A stretch of 64,000 nt of DNA from Beroe forskalii. Taxonomy: Eukaryota; Ctenophora; Nuda; Beroida; Beroidae. Both the position numbers and the translations under genes were made by a program. Where the stretch lies: assembly GCA_011033025.1 (NCBI GenBank), contig WFMF01000071.1, forward strand, positions 62,001-126,000, written 5' to 3'. Below, piece by piece: positions 58,401-64,000 of this stretch. The first letter of the stretch is position 1; each line of letters begins with the position of its first letter. The notes beneath the pieces were generated by a model. The model ran no database searches. It saw only the letters and a list, made by a program, of their open reading frames with translations, and was not told where the DNA came from.

Positions 58401-60017
58401 AGACTTTGATGGTGAGAGCTTCATTCCAGCCGCCAACAGTCTCTGGAAAACAATTTCCAGTCGCTGCAAGTGCTGTTCTACCGTATCTGATGCCAGTAGC
58501 AGGTCGTCCAGGAAGTATACGAGCTGTGAGAACGGTAGGTTGTACATGATCTTTGACATGCAGCGACTGAATTGAGCCCCGCTCGTCTTGTGACCCATTA
58601 TAAGCCGTTTGAACCAATAACGGCTGCCATTTGCCGTTGTGAAGGCCGTAAGGGGGCGCGAGGCCTTGTTATATTTGATTTGATGGAATGATTGGCTGCA
58701 GTCAAACGTGCTGTACCAGCTATGCCCACCAACTTTGTCTACCACGTGGCCGATGAGAGGCATTTGGTAATTGTCGGGTAGACATTGGGCATTCAGAGCA
58801 CGCATATCCACGACAAATCTCATTTTATCCGGCTGATTGGGCTTCTTAACAAGGAAGATTGGTGAGTTGAACAGAGATTTCTCTGTGCAGGGTTCAATAA
58901 CGTCGGCTTCTTCAAGTCCCCTGATCTGTTCCTCCATCTTATCTCGTAGCAAATAGGGAATGGGTCGTGCTGGAACCCACGTGTGTTTGAAATCAGGCTT
59001 CAAGTTGATTTCCCCTTCGTACATGTTACACTCTCCGAGGTCAAAGGGGCTGGACGAGAAACAGTCTCTGAACCGCCACACCAGGTCTTTGAGCTGATCC
59101 CGCTCTGTGTTGGAGATACCCTTGATACTAGAGAGCTTCAGTTCATCCCACAACCTTTGCTGTGTCCAGGGTCTCTTGGTAGGCTTTGAGGTTTCGTGCT
59201 GGATAGCGCTCACGTGGTGGGGAGTGGAATCAGTGACCTTAACTCCCCTGAATCCGGTGTCACAGCTGCTATCCACTGGGTAAAAGGTACCTAGGATCTT
59301 GTTCTTGTAAACCGTGATTGGGTTATCAGTCAGGTTGGAGATCCTGACTGGCACGGATTTCCTGTCGGTGAGACACATGGCACTGTCTAGGAGTAGACCC
59401 TTATCCAGCAACAAGTTGACCTTGGGTTCTATGAACCCACTGTAGGAGCCGTCGGTGTCGTCCAAATCAGGTACTTTAGCACTGATAAACATCACCGTGT
59501 TAGCCGGGATTGTGTGAGGCTTAGCAGTCCGGATGACACACGTCTTCCTTAGCTGATGTATACTTCTTAAACAAGGAGCTTTACCCGTTGATGACGTAAT
59601 ACACCCGTTAACTACATCAATGTTGAATTGATGCTTTCTCAAGAAGTCGAGACCAATCAAACAGTGGGTGTCGACCAGGTCGGTGACAATCATCCTGTGT
59701 TTGACGTGGGCTCCCGCGAGCTCGATGTCCAGTGTAACCTCGCCGTGTGTCCTGATCTCATTACTGGTGAATGAGGATAATGTAAGCTTGGTAGGCTGAA
59801 GTGAGAGACCTAATGCCGTCACCAGAGACTTACTGACGAGCGAAACGGAGCTCCCGGTGTCGATAAAGAAAGTGGCATGAGTGCCATTGCAGGTGCCACG
59901 AACGATCAGCTGTTTCTCTGGGTCAGATGACAACTTGTTAATCTGCTGCAGATCCGAGGGTTGCGAGGTTGCAGCGTCATCCGTGCAACCCTCTAGAAGT
60001 TTAAATCCACCGTGCAA
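55425..60017 (-). CDS. pol: Inner element Pol polyprotein
   Basis: About 1530 codons in the -1 frame relative to gag. In order: aspartic protease with FIDTGS (residues about 51-56) and a second hydrophobic CLIGLDFL; reverse transcriptase with MRFVVDMRALN and the catalytic YFLDD near residue 510; RNase H with VVDGS, KLELL, TDCLSLL and NSIADYLSR; a long low-complexity acidic spacer; integrase with the HHCC zinc site (NHPGTQ, CVTCG) and D,D-35-E core (LSMTDVFSG, IISDNAPGF, SKAERTNK); a GPY/F-like module (RWHGPVRIVKAI); a disordered proline-rich tail. It makes the replication and integration enzymes of the element. All catalytic residues I can check are present. Confidence 0.93.
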   Translation of the reverse strand: MHGGFKLLEGCTDDAATSQPSDLQQINKLSSDPEKQLIVRGTCNGTHATFFIDTGSSVSLVSKSLVTALGLSLQPTKLTLSSFTSNEIRTHGEVTLDIELAGAHVKHRMIVTDLVDTHCLIGLDFLRKHQFNIDVVNGCITSSTGKAPCLRSIHQLRKTCVIRTAKPHTIPANTVMFISAKVPDLDDTDGSYSGFIEPKVNLLLDKGLLLDSAMCLTDRKSVPVRISNLTDNPITVYKNKILGTFYPVDSSCDTGFRGVKVTDSTPHHVSAIQHETSKPTKRPWTQQRLWDELKLSSIKGISNTERDQLKDLVWRFRDCFSSSPFDLGECNMYEGEINLKPDFKHTWVPARPIPYLLRDKMEEQIRGLEEADVIEPCTEKSLFNSPIFLVKKPNQPDKMRFVVDMRALNAQCLPDNYQMPLIGHVVDKVGGHSWYSTFDCSQSFHQIKYNKASRPLTAFTTANGSRYWFKRLIMGHKTSGAQFSRCMSKIMYNLPFSQLVYFLDDLLLASDTVEQHLQRLEIVFQRLLAAGMKLSPSKSNFLRKEVKFVGITLSGEGLRITDDRVKALTELKAPTNRKQLQSLLGFFGFNRKWIPHYAGLTHCMFQLLKKGTPFKWTQTCDENLQKLKEAVKSSVTLCVPDLYDKERSYELVVDGSKFGMGAHLSQRIKGERRIVGYFSKAVPPHKREWGQTKLELLTLVHATKFWEPYLKGTHFKAKTDCLSLLRMETIFSRNNPDMRNLVQKLSEFSFDIEHISGEKNSIADYLSRLPAKKKFKDVAVQCGEDRSVLGNPMTAAITADSCDFAKLIEKVSQICDTQNQRKGCSHRATKQTVTEKCGEDKGNITPDTPAVPQAAPEIQQTSTDEVNSVLHHCSEESSTTPDDDDTAGEERMFPPSFFSRKSRVLRGSKVTMAPKAPEDDGCTCNLITTDTVDLPQQDSSTTTQQPSSTSEQIPDFTPDLSPATARADQAADPILSVVREWLLKGEKPSTIQAYRAPKELVSYYKQFSLLKLKDGVICRQWIPINKGTQEGTRILVCVPEQKQEAVLQMCHSSLMANHPGTQLTLEICRRYFYWPGMSEDVTLYVNACVTCGRSKQPQSYSKATRKHIIAHEFNQILQIDHDEAEKLGITAGKNKYFLSMTDVFSGFVVAVATKHQTSEENIRLIMHHWVLRFGVPRNIISDNAPGFASKFYNSVFKSLGCKISHGLPYECRSTSKAERTNKRLNTSLRVCLEGKDPKTWDRYLDYVCAALNSMKSRATGYSANYLVYGHELNTPMSLLLENGDKEDVFGSYSDVQYDQKAYELHKAYREVIHKVRKNLNSYFAYSDISFNKGIRNAPFSTGDLVYVQIRCPTHKFSPRWHGPVRIVKAIDEHVYVVQIGNTEKLVNISKLKRYNSNKFSPSLNPQAAEFTPAKDGVGSKENTTSSQGSTGLSIRMGGRDGADEGSDTRTPTPDPETQGDDHDVADQNSGNPPELDPEDETQHDAQSPSQTTTHPQNPSPDPNVVNRPKRKRKTTVRFQVDPRQKQYFYC
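59945..60005 (-). promoter_or_regulatory. -1 ribosomal frameshift signal, gag-pol
   Basis: In element sense a slippery heptamer T TTA AAC (59999-60005) lies in the gag frame just before the gag stop. After a 5-base spacer comes GAGGGTTGC (59993-59985), perfectly complementary to GCAACCCTC (59964-59956), loop 20 bases. GCTGCA in the loop (59975-59970) can pair with TGCAGC downstream (59950-59945), giving an H-type pseudoknot. The frame after slippage (FKLLEGCTDDA) is pol. Confidence 0.88.
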
Positions 60018-61195
60018 TGCCTTGCCTTATGATTCAACTCATTGCATTTGTAGCACCTCATCTCCTTCCTGGTATGTCTATTATTCCGGTGCTGATTCGG
60101 CTGCGGCTCCTCGTGTTCTCCCCTCGCAGGCCTGTTAGGAGAGTCCTCACTCTGATTTCGGGGTTGCTGATCTCTAGAAGAACCGGGAGAGCTATAGTTT
60201 TGCCTTCGATTTCCTCCCCTGAAGTGGTTCCTGCGACCCCGGTTGTTGCCATTATACCCAGTGTTCTGACTCTGTCTATATCCCTGCTGTTTATCAGCAC
60301 CATCCGTGGAGTGTACAGCAAGCACGTCATGGTCGTCCTCAGTTGACTCCTGCGACGACGTCAATCCCAGTGAGTTTCTGATAACTTCAAGGCGGCCAGC
60401 TTCCTCTACTGCTTTTTCAAACGTATCTATCGACACATCTTCGAGGATCTTCATCTTCAGGGTAGGGTCCTTCAGTCCCTTCCTGAACGTGGACAAGCAG
60501 GCATCCTCACGAAGAAGGTCCTGTGATTCTGAGAAGGCTCTCGATGCAGTCTCCGAGATACGAAATGCGAAGTCCTCCACACTCTCTCCGCTTGGTTTCT
60601 GCTTCAATTCCGCAAGCATAGTTCTGAATGTCCCGCCCTCATGGGGTGGACACATTTTCTTCATGTATTCCTTCAGGAACGATGTCGCATCCTCTCTCTG
60701 GCCGGGAGTGAGCGATACTTTCTTCAATTTCTCTCTGGTGAAGTCGTCCACCAACTGTAAGAAGATCAGGGGTAGGTTGTCCCCTTCAATGTTCCCTAGC
60801 GTGACATACTCAAGGAACTTGTCACAAAACTTCGAAAAGTTTTCCCCTCTTTTGAACTTCTCCAGTTGGGGTAGTTTGAAGCTAAGGCTCGACTTGGAAC
60901 CCTTGGTTCTCTTCTCTGTGCTGGATACCGCCACTGGTTGTGTAGTTTTACTACCAGCGTCAACATCAGAACCTCCAACGAGGTGGGTACGAGCCACTGC
61001 ACGGCATGCATCTTCAGTCTTCTTCAATTCCATCCAATCAGTAGTACATTTGTCAAACTCTTCTCTGGCGGCTTCCTTGTCCTCGGTGGCATCATCATCC
61101 AATTTCTGTTGGGCAGCCACAAGCTTCTCGTGGGCGTCCTGGGACAACTGAATGGCTTCCAGTAGCTTAGACAAGTTCTGGAACTCTGCCGCCAT
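59993..61195 (-). CDS. gag: Inner element Gag
   Basis: 400 codons from ATG at 61195 to TAG at 59993. The N-terminal 90 residues are charged and likely coiled coil (LLEAIQLSQDAHEKLVAAQQ). A central capsid-like region follows (FSKFCDKFLEYVTLGNIEGD, VEDFAFRISETASRAF). There is a basic Arg/Asn-rich stretch, then a single zinc knuckle CYKCNELNHKARHC (CX2CX4HX4C). It forms the particle and binds RNA. Its last codons overlap pol at the frameshift site. Confidence 0.92.
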   Translation of the reverse strand: MAAEFQNLSKLLEAIQLSQDAHEKLVAAQQKLDDDATEDKEAAREEFDKCTTDWMELKKTEDACRAVARTHLVGGSDVDAGSKTTQPVAVSSTEKRTKGSKSSLSFKLPQLEKFKRGENFSKFCDKFLEYVTLGNIEGDNLPLIFLQLVDDFTREKLKKVSLTPGQREDATSFLKEYMKKMCPPHEGGTFRTMLAELKQKPSGESVEDFAFRISETASRAFSESQDLLREDACLSTFRKGLKDPTLKMKILEDVSIDTFEKAVEEAGRLEVIRNSLGLTSSQESTEDDHDVLAVHSTDGADKQQGYRQSQNTGYNGNNRGRRNHFRGGNRRQNYSSPGSSRDQQPRNQSEDSPNRPARGEHEEPQPNQHRNNRHTRKEMRCYKCNELNHKARHCTVDLNF

Positions 61196-61240
61196 CCTAG
61201 TAGCTGCTCTGAAAGTGATTCGGTAGGAGCAGTAAGACGT

Positions 61241-62160
61241 GTAGAACTGACAGTGAGTTTGTTCTACGGCAGGACACTCTCGAACTAACAGTGAGTTTGT
61301 TCGAGACGAAGAACTCCGGTAACTAACAGGGAGCTAGCTTACCCGGCAGACGTGTCTATACCAACAGTGAGTTGATGCTAGACAAGGGAGGTTCTAGAGC
61401 GAACAGTGAGTTCGTTCTAGAAGGCAGAAGTGTCTTGAACCAACAGTGAGTTAATTCGCGACGAGAGGGAGAAGTATCTCGAACTAACAGTGAGTTAATT
61501 CGCGACGAGAGGGAGAAGTATCTCGAATTAACAGTGAGTTAATTCGCGACGAGAGGGAGAAGTATCTCGAATTAACAGTGAGTTAATTCGCGACGAGAGG
61601 GAGAAGTATCTCGAACTAACAGTGAGTTAATTCCGAGATAAGAAGGGACGCAGACGGGTTTTAGACCGAACAGTGAGTCCGTTCTAAAAGCAGAAAAGTC
61701 TCCTACTAACAGTGAGTTCGTTTGAGACAAGAAGGTGCCTGTAGAACAAACAGTGAGTTCGCTCTGCAAGCAGGGGTATCTGAAACTGACAGTGAGTCGG
61801 TTCCAGACGAAGGTTAGCAGAACTAACAGTGAGTTAGATCCACCAAAGAATGTAGGGCAACCAGTGAGTTCACTCTACGAGAAAAGGGTCTAGAGCTAAC
61901 AGTGAGTTTGCTCTGGACTGGAGGACGTAGAACTAACAGTGAGTTGGTTCTACGAAGCAGAGAAATCTAGTACAAACAGTGAGTTTATCCTAGAAAGAAG
62001 AACAATGTAGACTTAACAGTGAGTTAAAACTACAAGACAGAAAGATCTAGAACAAATAGTGAGTTTGTCCTAGGAGCAAGAAGATTGTAAAACTAACAGT
62101 GAGTTAGCTCTACGGAGCAGAACAAGAAAAGTGTAGACTAACAGTGAGTTAGGCTACAAG
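61241..62160 (-). ncRNA. Leader array of 23 AGTGA-loop hairpins
   Basis: Almost the whole 1-kb leader between 5' LTR and gag is an array of about 23 inverted repeats roughly 40 bases apart. Each has the plus-strand core AAC-AGTGA-GTT with arms of 8-13 bp. Examples: TCTAGAGCGAAC/GTTCGTTCTAGA, CGTAGAACTAAC/GTTGGTTCTACG, CGAATTAAC/GTTAATTCG. Arms vary from unit to unit, but opposite changes keep pairing (with some G-U). The loop is constant except one AGGGA. In element RNA each loop is UCACU. Three or four middle units (61480-61630) are near-identical recent duplicates. Confidence 0.88.
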
Positions 62161-62181
62161 GTTAAGCAAGAAAGGAAAGTT

Positions 62182-62199
62182 CGAAAACCGGGCCACCAG
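62182..62199 (-). other. Primer-binding site of the inner element
   Basis: Next to the 5' LTR the plus strand reads TTCGAAAACCGGGCCACCA, which looks like a tRNA 3' end (T-loop, acceptor strand, CCA). In element sense it is the complementary TGGTGGCCCGG, two bases from the LTR. I cannot name the tRNA. Confidence 0.7.
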
Positions 62200-62200
62200 T

Positions 62201-62570
62201 TATTGTCGTTCGGTCTCGCGGTCCGAGTAGAGTAAGACAGTAAGACAACGTTCTATAGTAACTCTGATATAGTGAAGAAGAACCCCCGAATATACAAATA
62301 CCAACTTTATATACTGGAGCACCGTTACTGCCTCCCATGGTAACGCGTGTGACGTTCCTCAATAGATAAACATGACGTCACTCAAACAAGCTACACACTA
62401 ACCTTCTCCGACCCTCGGGCAGTAGAAACAATAACACGGAACTTTTAAGGTACTTACCCGATAAACTAACCCAATTAGCTACATAGGAAGAGGAGCTAAT
62501 TTAAGCCTGGCTATCCGCGTATACATACTATACACTATACAAGCTAAACGTGTAATACCAAGGTACAACA
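62201..62570 (-). repeat. 5' LTR of the inner element
   Basis: 370 bases, matching 53262-53627. In element sense it starts TGTTGTACC and ends ACGACAATA, next to the primer-binding site. Confidence 0.92.
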
Positions 62571-63703
62571 TTGTGCTGCAGAGGCAAATAGGGGATCTGG
62601 AGGTTTTGGAGGCCAAATTAAGAGCCCAGATAGTGGTGGCTCCTCAGCCTAATTTTGAGGACACATTTCGGGCTCCTCACCCGACGCACGCCGCTAGTGT
62701 TCCTAAGCCTGAAAAACCTCCTAAATTTGAATCAGGCAATAATTTTACACGGTTTGCCAAACGGTTTAAGGAACATGTTTTGCTATGTAACCTACAGGGC
62801 ACTAGGTTAGATTTATACATGCTCTCCTTCGTTAAATGTGAGCAAACATGGGAGAAATTACAGGGTCTTTTTCTAAGGGATAACGAGAGGTTTGATATTG
62901 ACCTCCTCATCAAGCGTTACACTGATGAGTTGTTCCCTCCTCTCGAAGCTACGGCTACTAGGGCCGAATTGCTGTCTGTTAAACAGAAAACTGGTGAAAC
63001 TGTGGGACAGTTTTGTTTTCGGATCAGTGATTTGGCCAGCAGGGCGGGATACGACACCAGTCAAAGCATGGAGGACAGTTGCCTGAATGCTTTGATTTCA
63101 GGTGCTACAGAGCCCCGTGTTAGGGAACGTATTCTCGAGAACAATATTCGAGACTACAAAGAGGCGGTAAAAATTGCTACGCAAACAGAGCGTATTAAAG
63201 CGATTGATAGTACTAGTACCCCCAATAATCGTGAGGCTGATCATTCCCTCTACTCTTTAAGTGGTAATAGGCAGGACGAGTCGAACGAAAATTATATTAG
63301 TCAGGGTATAGAGGCACCTTATAATTCTAATATCGGTGAAATTAATGCGATTCAGAATTTTAGTGGAGGACCATATTTTGATAGGGTAAATTCAGCTGGC
63401 TATTCTAGACTTGAAAACTCTTATCAGAATATTCCTCAGCAAATTGGCCCTGCTAATGATAGGTGGGAAAATTATGGACATGATTTTCATAGTAATCATG
63501 AACCTGAAATGTGGGGTAATGACAGACGTCATAATTATGAAAATTACGGCCGGAATAATCGGTATAGAGTAAGTTGCTGGGAATGTGGGGGCAATCATTT
63601 CAAAAGGAATTGCCCTCAAATCAGTCAGTTAAGGGAGAATTTCGATGACGATAGCACTTATCATAGGCTTCCTTTAAACGGACAATGGATGGCAGGTCAG
63701 TAA
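62571..63703 (+). pseudogene. gag: Outer element gag, 3' part
   Basis: Continues the frame broken at 53261 (LQRQIGDLEVLEAKL) and is open for about 376 codons to TAA at 63701. It has a capsid-like core (FTRFAKRFKEHVLLCNLQG, VGQFCFRISDLASRAGYD), an Asn/Tyr-rich region, and a zinc knuckle CWECGGNHFKRNC with spacing CX2CX3HX4C, one residue shorter than usual. Related in plan to the inner Gag but clearly different in sequence. Disrupted only by the nested insertion. Confidence 0.85.
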
Positions 63704-63723
63704 CTTGTCCTGAAATGTCATCC
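63673..63723 (+). promoter_or_regulatory. Likely -1 frameshift signal of the outer element
   Basis: T TTA AAC (63673-63679) in the gag frame, 7 codons before the gag stop; the -1 frame leads straight into the protease reading. GGACAA (63680-63685) can pair with TTGTCC (63705-63710), and GGATG in that loop (63687-63691) with CATCC (63719-63723). The stem follows the heptamer without the usual spacer, so the structure is less certain than the heptamer. Confidence 0.65.
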
Positions 63724-64000
63724 ACTAAAAATGAGAAGGACAAGGGGGCTAGTAATACTACATGTTACCGTGTAGGGGAGAGTAAGGTCGATCAATGTAT
63801 AATGATCAAAGGAAAATGTTGTGGTAAACCCATCAGCTGCTTCATAGATACAGGATCAACTGTATCGATTGTATCGATTTCCTTTGTTAAGTTTATGAAA
63901 AAGGAAAAGGATATGGAACCCAGCTCCCTGAAATTAAAAGCTTTTTCAGGAGATAGTGTTAAGATTTATGGTCAAATTAACCTCCCAGCCGAATTAGCAG
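63680..64000 (+). CDS. pol: Outer element Pol, start (runs off window)
   Basis: Open in the -1 frame relative to gag. It reads GKCCGKPISCFIDTGSTVSI and SVKIYGQINLPAELA: a retroviral-type aspartic protease with the catalytic DTGS. The remainder lies past the window end. Confidence 0.85.

Larger units (their letters stand above)
53262..62570 (-). mobile_element. Complete Ty3/gypsy-type LTR retrotransposon
   Basis: 9309 bases on the minus strand, flanked by TTGTG at 53257-53261 and 62571-62575. LTRs of 366 and 370 bases, a tRNA-complementary primer site, a G-rich polypurine tract, intact gag and pol, a -1 frameshift signal, two hairpin clusters and an antisense ORF. The order RT-RNase H-integrase places it in Ty3/gypsy. 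The LTRs differ at many positions, so the insertion is not brand-new, yet both long ORFs are open. Confidence 0.93.

Noticed and set aside
60306..61151. 281-codon plus-strand ORF
   Set aside because: Exact mirror of the gag coding region; serine-rich composition typical of an antisense shadow, no promoter-like sequence.
61241..62160. Regularly spaced repeats resembling a CRISPR array
   Set aside because: The constant part is only about 11 bases, the 'spacers' contain the paired stem arms, the host is an animal and the array is the leader of a retrotransposon.

Overview
The window is nuclear DNA of an invertebrate-grade animal: GT-AG introns, a large multi-exon gene coding for a type-I ferlin (dysferlin/myoferlin kind), Ty3/gypsy LTR retrotransposons, a LINE remnant and many minisatellites. 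I cannot name the phylum. Splice positions below come from GT/AG sites, phase continuity and recalled ferlin domain order; no alignment or transcript was available.

Layout. (1) 1-45109, plus strand: the ferlin gene, 5' end outside the window. Exons encode the C2A-C2B linker, C2B, FerI, C2C, FerA, FerB, DysF, C2D, C2E, C2F, C2G, the C-terminal membrane anchor, stop and an AATAAA signal. Two possible alternative first exons (about 10008 and 11843), each encoding an acidic N-terminus, end in the phase needed to join the same exon at 12337, so short isoforms lacking C2A are possible. The FerB-DysF block is tandemly duplicated (21779-28090). One exon carries a 1-base frameshift, copy 1 of FerB carries a compensated double frameshift, and two junctions lack canonical splice sites. 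These could be assembly errors or real decay.

(2) A recurring oddity of this gene: at least seven exons are preceded by tandem copies of their own 3' splice junction (acceptor plus first exon bases), and one exon is followed by a 34-bp array repeating its donor.

(3) 33378-34225, minus strand: a small two-exon gene for a cysteine-rich single-pass membrane protein, nested in a ferlin intron. 39853-43229: a foldback-like element with about 0.75-kb inverted arms built of tandem repeats, in another intron.

(4) 45110-50474: gene-free DNA with a GC-rich palindromic island (46330-47640).

(5) 50475-64000: nested LTR elements. An outer plus-strand Ty3/gypsy-like element (gag, start of pol) is split within gag by a complete 9.3-kb minus-strand Ty3/gypsy element (53262-62570) flanked by a 5-bp target duplication. 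The inner element has LTRs, a tRNA-like primer site, gag with a zinc knuckle, and pol joined to gag by a classical -1 frameshift signal. It also has an antisense ORF with its own TATA box, and two clusters (23 + 8) of small hairpins with variable, covarying stems and an almost invariant five-base loop. That hairpin array is the strongest candidate here for an undescribed system.
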